Counted from the first letter of the stretch, positions 43,337 to 52,577 are shown. The stretch: 64,000 bases of DNA from Roseovarius sp. MMSF_3359 (GCF_030733385.1 NZ_JASHJC010000003.1:1-64000), one strand, 5' to 3'. Notes: a model not told the origin generated them from the letters alone. Numbers and translations are program-made.

Positions 43337-45019
43337 TCAGGCGTTTTTCAGGCGTTCATCTTCTGCACGAACCGCGGCCATTGCCGCATCGTCGTCGAAG
43401 CTGGTCACCCGTTCATTGATCAGGTCGAAGTCGAACTCCTCCTGACCCAAAAAGCTCAGGATCACGCAGATGATCGTGCTGGCGCCATAGGCGGTCAGCG
43501 ACCCAAGCAGAACAGTGTAGTCCCGCAGGAAGCCCGCGAAGTAGTAGACGCAGACAACCGCCGCTATCACCCCGACAATCAGCCCGACGATGCGACCGAA
43601 GAACCCGAAGGCCATCAGCCCCAGAACGACACCGCCACCCGCGGCCGCGATGATTTCAAAGAACCCGCCAACGACACCATTGAGCGGCAGCACCTCGAAC
43701 CGCACGATGGTGAACAGCACCAGCCCGCCGATCACGGCCCAGATGAAGGCCGCATTGGTGACCCGGTTCCAGTAGCAGCTTGCAATCACCGGGAAGACGA
43801 TCGCCCCCCAAAGCGCGCCCACGAAGACCAGCATCACCAGGATATCGAGCGAGAAGCTGGCCAGAATCAGCCCCGCGACCGTGGCCACGATCATGGTCAG
43901 ACGACCCAGCAGCAGCATCTTGCGGGCGTTCGGATTACCCTTGGCGATATTACGGCCATAGATGTCGGTCATCATGATCGCCGAGAGTGCCGAAAGGTCG
44001 GAATCCGCCGTGGAAGACAGCGATCCGATCACCAGGATGAAGAAGAGCGCGATCATCACCGGCGGCAGGTAGGCCGAGGCCATCTGCGGGATGATGTTGT
44101 TAAGATCCCCCTCATGCGGTGCCACGCCCAGGAGCAAGGCCATCAGGCCCAGCATGCCAAGGCCGATCACGATCGAGCCATAGCCAAGCGTCGCGGTCAC
44201 GAAGGTCGGTTTGATCAGGTCCTGGCGCACGGCAAAGAGCCGCTGCGCGATGGTCTGGTTCCCAATCGCATAGGCCAGTACGGCGACGAAGAAGGGCGCA
44301 CCTTGCTCCAGAATGGCCGTTGTCGAAAAGAAATCGGCCTGCTGTTCGGTCACCTTGGCCAAACCGGCGCTCAGGGCCTCACTGCCCCCCGCGCTGAAAT
44401 AGACCCAAGGGATGATCACCACCGCGATCGACATCATGGCGACCACTTGGGCGAAGTCCGTGAGGATGGAGGCCCGGAACCCGGACCAGAGCGTGTAGGA
44501 CAGAACACCGATACCCGCGATCAAGACACCCGCCTGGAACGACAGCGGCGACAGAACCGATACCAACGCCCCCGCCGCGGTGAAATTGACCATGAGGCTG
44601 ATAACGCTGCCCAGCAGATTGGAAATCGCGAGGATCAGTTGGCTCCCCGATCCGTGGCGGGCGTGCATGATCTCGGCAAGCGTATGCGCATTCGGTGCAA
44701 GCTGCCGGAAACGCAGGCCAAACGGATAGATGAAGAGGATCATCAACGCCCCCCAGAACCCGTAATGCATGGGACCGGACAGGCCGTAATTATACCCCGA
44801 GATCGCAGCCCCGTAGAAGGATGCCGCCCAGATCCACGTGGCGGTCATGCTTGCTGCTGAGATGCCAAAGCCGACCTCACCGCTAGACACCATGAAACCG
44901 TCAACATTTTCTTCCTTCTCGTTCACGTAGGTCGACATGTAAAAGGTGCCGCCATAGAAGAGCGCCAGCAGGATGATAACGGTCACGGTTGAAAACTGGA
45001 AAAACACTGGATCAGTCAT
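43337..45019 (-). CDS. sodium:solute symporter family transporter
   Basis: A 560-residue SSS-family permease with about 13 helices. The family regions GFGISAASMTATWIWAASFYG, IGNQTIAQRLFAV and GSLSSTADSDLSALSAI are visible; the last is the sodium-site helix. The charged C-terminal tail is cytoplasmic. The start is ATG 45019 (MTDPVFFQF); the longer reading has no membrane character. The substrate is unknown, possibly a urea-, proline- or organic-acid-like solute. It is divergent from a LysR gene that is the likely regulator. Confidence 0.93.
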   Translation of the reverse strand: MTDPVFFQFSTVTVIILLALFYGGTFYMSTYVNEKEENVDGFMVSSGEVGFGISAASMTATWIWAASFYGAAISGYNYGLSGPMHYGFWGALMILFIYPFGLRFRQLAPNAHTLAEIMHARHGSGSQLILAISNLLGSVISLMVNFTAAGALVSVLSPLSFQAGVLIAGIGVLSYTLWSGFRASILTDFAQVVAMMSIAVVIIPWVYFSAGGSEALSAGLAKVTEQQADFFSTTAILEQGAPFFVAVLAYAIGNQTIAQRLFAVRQDLIKPTFVTATLGYGSIVIGLGMLGLMALLLGVAPHEGDLNNIIPQMASAYLPPVMIALFFILVIGSLSSTADSDLSALSAIMMTDIYGRNIAKGNPNARKMLLLGRLTMIVATVAGLILASFSLDILVMLVFVGALWGAIVFPVIASCYWNRVTNAAFIWAVIGGLVLFTIVRFEVLPLNGVVGGFFEIIAAAGGGVVLGLMAFGFFGRIVGLIVGVIAAVVCVYYFAGFLRDYTVLLGSLTAYGASTIICVILSFLGQEEFDFDLINERVTSFDDDAAMAAVRAEDERLKNA

Positions 45020-45154
45020 TATTGATACTCCCCATTGTTTGCTTGTTGGCAGGCTTGGGCCTGCTTTGCCGGAACAACGGGCTGTTGAAGATGATCGGCG
45101 CAGTGACCAACATCGCGCCCATTTTCCATGTAACATAAGGTATAGTTGTGCCTG

Positions 45155-45188
45155 ATATCGCTCAAACGATATAAACTTTGGTTATATC
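45155..45188. promoter_or_regulatory. overlapping GATAT inverted repeats, likely LysR operator
   Basis: ATATCG (45155-45160) pairs with CGATAT (45167-45172), and GATAATA-like arms GATATAA (45168-45174) and TTATATC (45182-45188) pair perfectly around a 7-base spacer, sharing the middle GATAT. The sites lie just before the LysR start at 45202 and in the divergent promoter of the symporter operon, as expected for LysR autoregulation and activation. Confidence 0.55.
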
Positions 45189-45201
45189 ATCAGGAATACT
45201 T

Positions 45202-46101
45202 ATGGAACGAATTCGAAGTCAGCTTCCCCCTATGACGACACTTGCGGCGTTCGAAGCCTCGGCCCGCCTGCGGAGCTTTACCCGGGCGGCCGAAGAATTG
45301 TTCATCACCCAGGCAGCGGTCAGCCGGCAGATCCGGATCCTCGAGCAGCATCTTGGCGTGAAGCTGTTCGACCGGACGCACCGGCGCATCGAACTGACAG
45401 AACCGGGGCAGAGGTTTCAGCACTCGGTATCTGTCGCATTGGACCTTCTGGCAAATTCTGCGGGTTCGATCCGCGTGGAAGACAAGCCGCATGACCTGAC
45501 GCTGGGCGCGGATCTGTCGATGGCGCATCTCTGGTTGATGCCGCGGTTTCCCAGATTCCAGGAAAGCTATCCCGAGATCTCCGTCAACATCATCGCGTCA
45601 GACAGCGAAGAAGACTGCCTCCGAAGCAGCGTCGACATGGCATTGCTCTATGGCGATGGAAACTGGCCCGGGTTTGACGCGAAACTGCTCGTCGCAGAAG
45701 AAATTTACCCGGTCTGCACGCCCGAATACCTGTTGGACAATGCACCCATCGCCACTCCGAATGACTTTCTAGAACACACGCTTCTGGACCTTCGCGGGGA
45801 CAGGTGGGATTGGGTTGACTGGCATCAATGGTTGACCAAGAAGAACATTCCCTTCTCGGATGACATGCGGTCGCTCGGGTTCAACAATCTCCCCCTGCTC
45901 ATCCAGGCGGCCTGCGCCGGACAGGGCATAGCCCTCGGGTGGAACAGGCTCCTGGACCGGCAATTGGAGTCGGGCGAGCTGGTGCAGCCCCTTGACGTTT
46001 CCCTCAAGACCGGGCGCGGCTATTTCCTTGTGAAGCGGTCGGGTGTGAAGCTGACGCAAGAGGCCACGATCCTGGAAAACTGGATCGTCCAAAGTGTGTG
46101 A
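45202..46101 (+). CDS. LysR-family regulator, GcvA-like, of the symporter operon
   Basis: A 299-residue regulator. The opening LPPMTTLAAFEASARLRSFTRAA and ELFITQAAVSRQIRILEQ match GcvA-like LysR proteins. The effector domain covers residues about 90-295. The start is ATG 45202 with AGGA at normal spacing; an in-frame TTG lies 24 bp upstream. It is divergent from the sodium symporter, with GATAT repeats between the two genes. Confidence 0.92.
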   Translation: MERIRSQLPPMTTLAAFEASARLRSFTRAAEELFITQAAVSRQIRILEQHLGVKLFDRTHRRIELTEPGQRFQHSVSVALDLLANSAGSIRVEDKPHDLTLGADLSMAHLWLMPRFPRFQESYPEISVNIIASDSEEDCLRSSVDMALLYGDGNWPGFDAKLLVAEEIYPVCTPEYLLDNAPIATPNDFLEHTLLDLRGDRWDWVDWHQWLTKKNIPFSDDMRSLGFNNLPLLIQAACAGQGIALGWNRLLDRQLESGELVQPLDVSLKTGRGYFLVKRSGVKLTQEATILENWIVQSV

Positions 46102-46221
46102 CGGCCGAACAGATCATTAACGATGGAAAGCCAGCTCTGCGGGCGGACCTCCGCGTGACGCTATGGGTTTCCCGCAAGACCATGGCTTGGTTGACTGAAC
46201 CGCTTCGATTAATATCCGGCC

Positions 46222-47226
46222 ATGGGAAACGTCACTTCACTCTTTGCGCGCAAGATGGTGGCTGCCGCGGGTGAAACCTTGGATGGCGCTGCTTTCTTGA
46301 CATCGGTTGGGCTCGATCCTGACGCGCCGTGGGATCCAAAAGTCATGATCTCCGCGGCGGCCTACTACGACATGCTGGAACGGATGGCTGCCGAAACGGA
46401 TGTCACGGAACTGCCCTTGAAAACCGGGGCATCAATGCGCTGTGACGAATACGGTGCCCTTGGCCTCGCATGGAAAGCCGCACCTGACCTGATGGGATCG
46501 TTCTCGCGCGTGGAACGCTACGCGCGGCTTTGGACCAGCGTGGTGGAATACGAACTTCGCCCAAGCGCAAAGGGCCTGCTTTTCATCCTCCATCGGGACG
46601 GGCCACGCCGGCTTGGGCTCCGAATGTCCAACGAGGCCAGCCTGGCAAGCGCGGTGTCCCTGGCGCGGCAAGTTTCACCGGGGACATTCACACCGCTCGA
46701 AGTCCATATCCGACATTCAGGCCCGACGAGACAGGAGGCGCATGAAGCCTATTTTGGCTGCCCCGTTCGGTTTGGTGCGGAACTGGATGCCTTGTTGCTG
46801 GACGAGGACAGGCTGAGAACGCCGAACATCCTTGGCGACGAGGGGATCACCCGGTTCCTTTTGTCTCATCTCGACGCGGAACTTGCCGAGATCGGTGACG
46901 ACTGGACATTGGCAACCGAGGCCAAGAGGGCCATCGCGAACGCGCTCAGCGAAGGGGTCCCTAAAATGGCGGATATTGCCCGCGGTCTCGGCCTGAGTGC
47001 GCGGTCCTTTCACCGCCGGTTGTCCGAGGATGGGTTGAGCTTTCAGTCCCTGACCGAGGAAACCCGCCGTGAATTGGCCGAAGGGCTCTTGCGCGATGAT
47101 CGTTATGCGCTGGCCGAGATCGCGTTTCTGACCGGGTTTTCCGAACAAAGCTCGTTCACAAGGGCCTTCAAGCGATGGGTTGGCCGCCCACCTGCCAGCT
47201 ACCGCAAGGACCAAACCGGCCACTGA
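46222..47226 (+). CDS. AraC-family regulator with arabinose-binding-like N-terminal domain
   Basis: A 334-residue regulator. The N-terminal domain (about 20-210) resembles the Arabinose_bd-type ligand domain of OruR/ArgR-like proteins (SMRCDEYGALGLAWKAAPDL). The C-terminal DNA-binding part has two helix-turn-helices (PKMADIARGLGLSARSFHRRL and LAEIAFLTGFSEQSSFTRAFKRW). It precedes the NmrA-like gene in the same direction and is the plausible regulator of it. Confidence 0.92.
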   Translation: MGNVTSLFARKMVAAAGETLDGAAFLTSVGLDPDAPWDPKVMISAAAYYDMLERMAAETDVTELPLKTGASMRCDEYGALGLAWKAAPDLMGSFSRVERYARLWTSVVEYELRPSAKGLLFILHRDGPRRLGLRMSNEASLASAVSLARQVSPGTFTPLEVHIRHSGPTRQEAHEAYFGCPVRFGAELDALLLDEDRLRTPNILGDEGITRFLLSHLDAELAEIGDDWTLATEAKRAIANALSEGVPKMADIARGLGLSARSFHRRLSEDGLSFQSLTEETRRELAEGLLRDDRYALAEIAFLTGFSEQSSFTRAFKRWVGRPPASYRKDQTGH

Positions 47227-47332
47227 CATGCCATTTGGCAGCGCCGGTCAAAAAACTGGCAGGACGGGTCAATAACCACATGCACCTTGGCGCTTATTTC
47301 CTGCGCATCAATTGCAGCCAAGGAGCAAATCA

Positions 47333-48160
47333 ATGCAACCCACACCCATCCTCGTCATTGGCGCCACCGGAAAGACCGGCTCGCGCGTCGCGGCCCGCCT
47401 CGAAGCATCGGGCGTCCCCGTGCGTCATGGATCGCGCGGCGCCGCGATCCCCTTCGACTGGGAAGATCCCGAAACTTGGGGCCCCGTCCTTCATGGCGTC
47501 ACCAAGGCGTATGTGACCTATTTTCCGGACCTCGCCTTTCCCGGGGCGGTCGAAAAAATCGCGGCTTTCTGCAAGACCGCCAAAGAGGCCGGTCTGCAGC
47601 ATCTGGTATTGCTGTCCGGTCGCGGCGAACATCATGCCCGTCTGGGCGAAGAGGTGGTCCGCAGTTCGGGCATTGGCTATACGCTTGTGCGCGCGTCGTG
47701 GTTCGCCCAGAACTTCAGCGAAGGCTACCTGCGAGATCCCATTCTGGCCGGTGTTTTGCCCATGCCCGGCGGGATGGTGCGCGAGCCGATCATTGATATA
47801 GACGACATTGCCGATGTCGTTGTTGCTTGCATGACCGAAGATGGTCATCAAGGTCAGCTTTACGAGGTGACAGGTCCACGCCTGATGAGTTTTGCCGAGA
47901 TAGCCTATACCCTGTCACAGGCCACCGGGCGGCCAATCCGGCATATCCCGATCAGCTTCGAGGATTTCCACGCCAATGTCGCGCAAGCGGACGGAGATTT
48001 CGTTGCCGACGTCTTCACCGGGATCGCGCGCGAAACGCTGGACGGGCGCAACGCAGAGATCTGCGATGGTGTCGAACGTGCCCTGGGCCGGCCACCCCGC
48101 GATTTCGCCGATTTTGCGGTCGATGCCGCAAGATCAGGCGCTTGGGCCAATGCCGCGTGA
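47333..48160 (+). CDS. NmrA/NAD(P)-binding Rossmann-fold family protein
   Basis: A 275-residue atypical short-chain dehydrogenase-like protein. The nucleotide fingerprint GATGKTGSRVAARL lies at the N-terminus, followed by an NmrA-like body (LVLLSGRGEHHARLGEEVV; YTLVRASWFAQNFSEGYL; ITGPR-like YEVTGPRLMSF). The start is ATG 47333, preceded by AAGGAG. Relatives include quinone reductases (QorB type) and redox sensors. The catalytic role here is not defined. Confidence 0.88.
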   Translation: MQPTPILVIGATGKTGSRVAARLEASGVPVRHGSRGAAIPFDWEDPETWGPVLHGVTKAYVTYFPDLAFPGAVEKIAAFCKTAKEAGLQHLVLLSGRGEHHARLGEEVVRSSGIGYTLVRASWFAQNFSEGYLRDPILAGVLPMPGGMVREPIIDIDDIADVVVACMTEDGHQGQLYEVTGPRLMSFAEIAYTLSQATGRPIRHIPISFEDFHANVAQADGDFVADVFTGIARETLDGRNAEICDGVERALGRPPRDFADFAVDAARSGAWANAA

Positions 48161-48166
48161 AAATGG

Positions 48167-48184
48167 GGCGGGGACACCCCCGCC
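48167..48184 (+). terminator. possible terminator after the NmrA-like gene
   Basis: GGCGGGG (48167-48173) can pair with CCCCGCC (48178-48184) in a compact GC-rich hairpin 7 bp after the stop codon. The following sequence has only two Ts, so termination strength is doubtful. Confidence 0.4.
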
Positions 48185-48338
48185 TTCCCATCCATCGCGA
48201 TGAGGTAGCAGGATTTCCGCGTCTTTATCGCGCGCGCCCCGGCCAGACTGCCGAGAATGGCTGACAGGACAGGTTCGATTTGATATCCGGCGGTGACACG
48301 GTCAGCGCCGTTTTTCATTGCCAAGAGGAGCATTCGGT

Positions 48339-48836
48339 TTGCCCGGCAAGAAAGCTACCCTTTACATGTTCTGCGGCAAGATCGCTGCGGGTAAATCCAC
48401 CTTGGCGGCGACACTGGCGGCAACCAATCAAGCGGTCCTGATTGCCGAAGACGCATGGCTTTCAGCCTTGTTTTCGCATGAACTGTCGAGCGCCAAGGAC
48501 TACATGCGCTGCGCCTCCAGACTCCGGAAGGTCATGGGACCGCATGTTGCCACACTCCTGAAAACGGGGGTTTCCGTGGTCCTTGATTTTCAGGCCAACA
48601 CGATCGAAAGCCGTGCCTGGATGCGCAGGATTGTTGAAGAGACCGGCGCCAACAACCAGCTGCATGTGCTGTCACCACCAGATGAAGTCTGCCTGTCCCG
48701 CCTCCGCGCCCGGAACGCCATTGGTGAGCATCCGTTTTCGGTAAGTGACGAACAATTCCATGAAGTTTCACGATACTTCGTGCCACCGACCGAGGACGAG
48801 GGTTTCACACTCGTGATCCACGACGACACAGCGTAA
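48339..48836 (+). CDS. P-loop ATPase/kinase, zeta-toxin-like fold
   Basis: A 165-residue single-domain nucleoside-triphosphate-binding protein. Walker A is GKIAAGKST (residues 13-21). A helical region follows, then a lid-like arginine pair in CLSRLRARN. Such COG0645-type proteins are predicted small-molecule kinases. The start is taken as TTG 48339 because GAGGAG lies seven bases upstream; another TTG at 48318 is in frame. There is no antitoxin partner beside it, so a toxin role is unlikely. Confidence 0.75.
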   Translation: MPGKKATLYMFCGKIAAGKSTLAATLAATNQAVLIAEDAWLSALFSHELSSAKDYMRCASRLRKVMGPHVATLLKTGVSVVLDFQANTIESRAWMRRIVEETGANNQLHVLSPPDEVCLSRLRARNAIGEHPFSVSDEQFHEVSRYFVPPTEDEGFTLVIHDDTA

Positions 48837-49058
48837 CGCCCACCTGTCTGCGACGACTTCTGCGGCAGATGATGACCCTTGATGGTATCCAGTGGCCCGA
48901 TCCGGGGTGGGCTGCGGAGGATCCGCACACATGATACTCTAGGCGAGCAAGGGTCAGCGCAATACCTGGAGCAGGCGCTTTCGACGACCAGGCTTTGCCC
49001 GCCAAAACATCAGTCGAGCGTTGAACTCGTCGACAGCAATCTGCATGACCGGCCAAGT

Positions 49059-49964
49059 CTATGCCTTGCCAGGCGGATACCCTTCCAACTCACGCCGGAG
49101 CCACCTGCGGAACGTCTTGATTTTGGGGGTGTTCCGAAAAGCCTTGGGATAGGTCAACCAATAGGCGCTGCCATCGTCGCAGGTCAGGTCGAAAGGCTGG
49201 ATCAACTGGCCTGATTTCAGCGCCTCCTCGAAAAAGCTTGGGGTCAACATCGCCACACCATGCCCCGCGATTGCCGCCGTCGCCTCAAGCACCTGTGGCC
49301 CGAACTGATGCCGCGGAAGATCATTCAGGGCAACATGGGGCACACCTGCCGCGTCGAACCATGCTTTCCACCACGGGCACGCCCCGGCCAGAAGCGGTAA
49401 TTTCAGAAGGTCGCCCGGCGTCTTCACACCACCGATACTCGCGGCCAGATCGGGGCTCAGCATCGGCGAAAACCGGGTATCCAGCAGGCGGTGCGCCATC
49501 AGGTCCGGCCAGTCCCCGTAACCTGCACGAATGGCGGCATCAAAGCCCGACGTCTGGAAATCTATGGTGACTTCGCTCATCTCGATCCGTACGGCGATAT
49601 CCGGGTTTTCCATCTGAAAGCGGCCCAGGCGATGCGCAAGGAAACTCGTCGCGAACGTCGGAATGACGCTGAGCGACAAGGTCCCCTGTGTCGCCCCGAT
49701 TGCATGAGCGTAGGCGTCTGCAATCATGTCGAAGGCCGTGCCGGTTTGCCCCGCCAGCCGCATCCCCACCTCGGTCAGGTCGACGCCGCGAGCCTGGCGG
49801 ACGAAGAGCGGAGCGCGCACCCTTTCCTCAAGCACCTTGATTTGATAGCTGACCGCTGCTTGTGTCAGCCCGAGTTCCGACGCGGCTTGCGTGAAATTCT
49901 TGTGCCGGGCGGCGGCTTCGAACGCACGCAACGCTGGCAGAGGTGGAAGGTCGGCGCGGGACAT
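49059..49964 (-). CDS. LysR-family regulator, GcvA-like
   Basis: A 301-residue regulator with the GcvA-type opening LPPLPALRAFEAAARHKNF and ASELGLTQAAVSYQIKVLEE, followed by a substrate-binding domain. The start is ATG 49964, preceded by AAAAGGG; an in-frame TTG lies one codon upstream. The next gene to the right starts at 50176 in the opposite direction, so it may control the small protein and SnoaL-like genes. Confidence 0.9.
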   Translation of the reverse strand: MSRADLPPLPALRAFEAAARHKNFTQAASELGLTQAAVSYQIKVLEERVRAPLFVRQARGVDLTEVGMRLAGQTGTAFDMIADAYAHAIGATQGTLSLSVIPTFATSFLAHRLGRFQMENPDIAVRIEMSEVTIDFQTSGFDAAIRAGYGDWPDLMAHRLLDTRFSPMLSPDLAASIGGVKTPGDLLKLPLLAGACPWWKAWFDAAGVPHVALNDLPRHQFGPQVLEATAAIAGHGVAMLTPSFFEEALKSGQLIQPFDLTCDDGSAYWLTYPKAFRNTPKIKTFRRWLRRELEGYPPGKA

Positions 49965-50103
49965 CAATCAGCCCTTTTGATCGCTTGGGTTTCACACATT
50001 ATGACCCAAAACTACTGCACTGATCAATCTGCATATGCCTTGATTGGCGGACGATAGAGGATCGAAGCGCGATTACACATAAATCTGGCTGATGGCTCAT
50101 ACG

Positions 50104-50119
50104 CGCCGATTAATTGGCG
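50104..50119. promoter_or_regulatory. palindrome in a LysR divergent region
   Basis: CGCCGATTAATTGGCG matches its own complement at 14 of 16 positions and contains ATTAAT at the centre. It lies between the leftward LysR gene and the rightward small gene at 50176. It is a candidate LysR site only. Confidence 0.35.
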
Positions 50120-50175
50120 TTCCGACCGGCCATCACCCATATCTCCACCAAGCATGAACACAAGTGGATTTAGAG

Positions 50176-50385
50176 ATGCGACGCCCGTTCAGATTTTCGA
50201 AACATCCGGGTTTCCGCGGCATTGCTGGATTTGTCAGGGCCGTGATCTGGTGCGGCGCTCGCGGCGGTGAAAGCCCTTTGGCACACTACTTTCGCCATTT
50301 CCAAAGAGACCTGGGATTGGAACGTGACGATCCTCGGCTGGGTCGACGCAACGACCCGCATATGTTCAACTTCTGGTCTCATTGA
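50176..50385 (+). CDS. small hypothetical protein
   Basis: An open frame of 69 residues (MRRPFRFSKHPGFRG... RHFQRDLGLERDDPRLGRR ... NFWSH) that is basic and rich in Arg, His and Phe. It has no signal peptide and no family I recognise. The ribosome-binding site is weak; a GTG at 50164 is an alternative start. It lies between divergent LysR and the SnoaL-like gene. It may be real or chance; the Arg-rich composition is common in random frames of GC-rich DNA. Confidence 0.35.
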   Translation: MRRPFRFSKHPGFRGIAGFVRAVIWCGARGGESPLAHYFRHFQRDLGLERDDPRLGRRNDPHMFNFWSH

Positions 50386-50435
50386 GCCCGGCATTTTCCG
50401 TGTGCCGGGCCCTCCGAAACACTGAGGTGCGAGAC

Positions 50436-50816
50436 ATGAGTGATAAACTACCACAGGTGATCCGGGAGTACATCCACGCCTACAACGCAATGGACGTTGA
50501 CCGGATGCTGGATTGCCTCGCGGAGGACATCCACTTCGTCAACCTGGTGGGAGAAGAGGAGACGGTCAGCGTCCGCGGCAAGGTGGCTTTTCGGAACCTC
50601 GCGGAGATGGCATGCGGCAAGATGCTGGCGCGGCAACAAACCGTGACCCATGCAATCACCGTGGACCGCATCACCCTTGCCGAAATTGACTACACGGCCT
50701 CCCTCGCGTTGCCCGCGTCGGACACCAATACCGGGATTGAGACTATTTCATTGAAAGGTGCCTCGCTCTTTGAAATCGAGGACGGATTGATTTTGCGGCT
50801 GATCGACCAGAGCTAG
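50436..50816 (+). CDS. SnoaL-like/NTF2-fold protein
   Basis: A 126-residue single-domain protein. IREYIHAYNAMDVDRMLDCLAEDIHFVNLVG is the typical opening of SnoaL-like nuclear-transport-factor-2 folds. These proteins bind or isomerise small hydrophobic molecules or have no known activity. The start is ATG 50436 (MSDKLPQ). A LysR gene follows by 28 bp in the same direction, so the two may form an operon. Confidence 0.85.
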   Translation: MSDKLPQVIREYIHAYNAMDVDRMLDCLAEDIHFVNLVGEEETVSVRGKVAFRNLAEMACGKMLARQQTVTHAITVDRITLAEIDYTASLALPASDTNTGIETISLKGASLFEIEDGLILRLIDQS

Positions 50817-50844
50817 GGCCGCCTGTTTTTAAAGGATTACCCGC

Positions 50845-51753
50845 GTGAACTGGGACGATTTGCGCATCTTGTTGGCACTGGTCCGATCCGGTTCCCTGAC
50901 CCGGGCATCGCTCATGCTGGGGATCGACCAATCCACCGTCGGGCGGCGGCTATCGGCGCTTGAGGCGGCACTCGGGGCGACGCTTTTCCTGCGCTCCAAG
51001 TCCGGGTTGATCCCGACGGAGACTGGCGAAAAACTCATCGCGGACGCGACCGAGATTGAACGCCGCACCGACCATATCGCAGAGATCGCCGCTACGCCTG
51101 TCACCGAACCCGTGGGTGAGTTGCGGGTCATGGGCGATCACTGGGTGCTCGATCAATTGGCGGACCGGTTCCTGCCGAGATTTCTTGACCAACATCCCAA
51201 AGTGAACGTCCGCCTCAGCGCCGGAAAGCCCAGTTTCGCGGCCTGGACGGCGGCCACCGTCTCGCTCTGGTTCGAGGATCCACCGCAAATGGGAGAGTTC
51301 GCAATCAAGCTCACCGATGTCCCCTTCGCGCTCTACGCGGCGCAGGGGGCGAACCCCTGCGCGCTGCCATGGGTGGCGATGCTGGATGACACCGCCTCCC
51401 GGCGCATCCCGGCAAAGTTTCTCGACACGCTTCGCCAGGGGGACGAACCGATACGGTTCACCGGCGACGACCCGAATTTCCTGCGACGCGCCATCCGCCA
51501 TGGGCTGGGCAAGGGGGTGTTGCCGGTCTGTCTCGCGGAAGGCGATCCGCAGTTGCAGAGGGTCGGTGGGCAAGAGTTGCAGGTTCTGCGCCCCCTGCAT
51601 TTGCATGCCCATCCCGACACGGTGCAGAGCCTCCGGGTGCAGACAACGATCAGATCCCTACGCGAGGCGGCGCCAAACCTGTTCTGCACGCCGCAAAAGA
51701 AGGGGGAGGCCCCGATGAGCCTCCCCGCGACGCCCGCGCCCCATAGCGCCTGA
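50845..51753 (+). CDS. LysR-family regulator
   Basis: A 302-residue regulator beginning at GTG (MNWDDLRILLALVRSGSLTRAS), with the helix-turn-helix continuing SLMLGIDQSTVGRRLSALEA. The effector domain is shorter and more diverged than in neighbours, as in the LysR group that starts NWDDLR and often regulates adjacent small enzymes. It follows the SnoaL-like gene in the same direction. Confidence 0.88.
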   Translation: MNWDDLRILLALVRSGSLTRASLMLGIDQSTVGRRLSALEAALGATLFLRSKSGLIPTETGEKLIADATEIERRTDHIAEIAATPVTEPVGELRVMGDHWVLDQLADRFLPRFLDQHPKVNVRLSAGKPSFAAWTAATVSLWFEDPPQMGEFAIKLTDVPFALYAAQGANPCALPWVAMLDDTASRRIPAKFLDTLRQGDEPIRFTGDDPNFLRRAIRHGLGKGVLPVCLAEGDPQLQRVGGQELQVLRPLHLHAHPDTVQSLRVQTTIRSLREAAPNLFCTPQKKGEAPMSLPATPAPHSA

Positions 51754-52130
51754 CGCAGATCGTGAAACGCCACTAGACACATCAAGGGCGGCTCCAGCCT
51801 GATCTTTGTCGTCCGAGGGTGGCAGATCATTTCCGATCCCACCTTTTGGGGTCTGCGCAAGACCGTCCTACACTTACCGATGAGGGCGTGGCGCATCACG
51901 CCAAGCTCGCGTAGTTCCCGCGTGGGGAGAAAATTAGTGCGCTGAAAATACTGATAATTTTCGGGTCCACGACCGATCGCATCCCGCTACAGGCGTTTTT
52001 GCATGACGCTCCTGCAAAGCTGCATATTGTGGGGGTTCTCAACCAGCCCTAGACTTCCGGTGCCGGTGGATTGTTCACGCGACCGTACAAACGGCGTGAA
52101 CGGCCAGCGACTTACCAAGCGGGGTCAAGA
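51754..52130. other. non-coding region between LysR and globin
   Basis: This 377-bp stretch carries no supported gene. It contains the GTTCACGC hairpin at 52073-52101 near the globin start and an A/T-rich patch (51928-51960) that may be promoter. No strong terminator for the LysR gene is visible. Confidence 0.45.
52073..52101. promoter_or_regulatory. perfect inverted repeat before the globin gene
   Basis: GTTCACGC (52073-52080) and GCGTGAAC (52094-52101) are perfect 8-bp arms around 13 bases. The repeat ends 29 bp before the globin ATG. It may be a protein-binding site or a leader-RNA hairpin. It does not match FNR or NnrR consensus sites. Confidence 0.45.
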
Positions 52131-52577
52131 ATGACGGTCAAGGAGCTCAGCCGGGATGACATCGACCTCATTCGAGAATCCTATCTGCAACTCTCGGCGG
52201 ATCTGCAGCGCGCGGGAGATGTGTTTTATGAAAAACTGTTCGAACTCGCCCCCGAAACCCGGCACCTGTTCCTGCAGGACATGACCGCGCAGGCCGCCAA
52301 ACTCATGAGCACCTTGGGGCTGGTTGTCTCGCAGCTTCAGAACACCGAAGAGCTTGAACCGGTCATCCGCGATCTTGCCCTGCGCCATTTGGCCTACGGG
52401 GTGGAGCCGCAGCATTACGGCCTCGTGCGCGAAGCCCTGATCCGGATGCTGAAGACCCTGCTGAGCGAGCCGACGACTAGTGAAGTATTTGACGCGTGGG
52501 CGCGGGCCTATGACCGTCTGGCCGGGGTCATGCTGGCCGCTGCCTATCCGGAGAACGCCCATCGAGCGGCGCGCTAA
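52131..52577 (+). CDS. bacterial globin (Vitreoscilla-type haemoglobin-like)
   Basis: A 148-residue single-domain globin. The B-to-C region reads RAGDVFYEKLFELAPETRHLF. The E-helix follows as AAKLMSTLGLVVSQL. The proximal heme His is likely His86 in ALRHLAYGVEPQHYG, the same spacing as His85 of Vitreoscilla haemoglobin. It may bind oxygen or detoxify nitric oxide, but no reductase domain is fused. The start is ATG 52131 (MTVKELSRDD). Confidence 0.85.
   Translation: MTVKELSRDDIDLIRESYLQLSADLQRAGDVFYEKLFELAPETRHLFLQDMTAQAAKLMSTLGLVVSQLQNTEELEPVIRDLALRHLAYGVEPQHYGLVREALIRMLKTLLSEPTTSEVFDAWARAYDRLAGVMLAAAYPENAHRAAR

Noticed and set aside
43127-44860. A 577-codon + strand frame across the symporter
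   Set aside because: The translation is His/Arg/Gln-rich and is the mirror of transmembrane codons of the symporter.
48339-48836. Zeta-type toxin of a toxin-antitoxin pair
   Set aside because: The P-loop fold fits, but there is no small antitoxin gene on either side.
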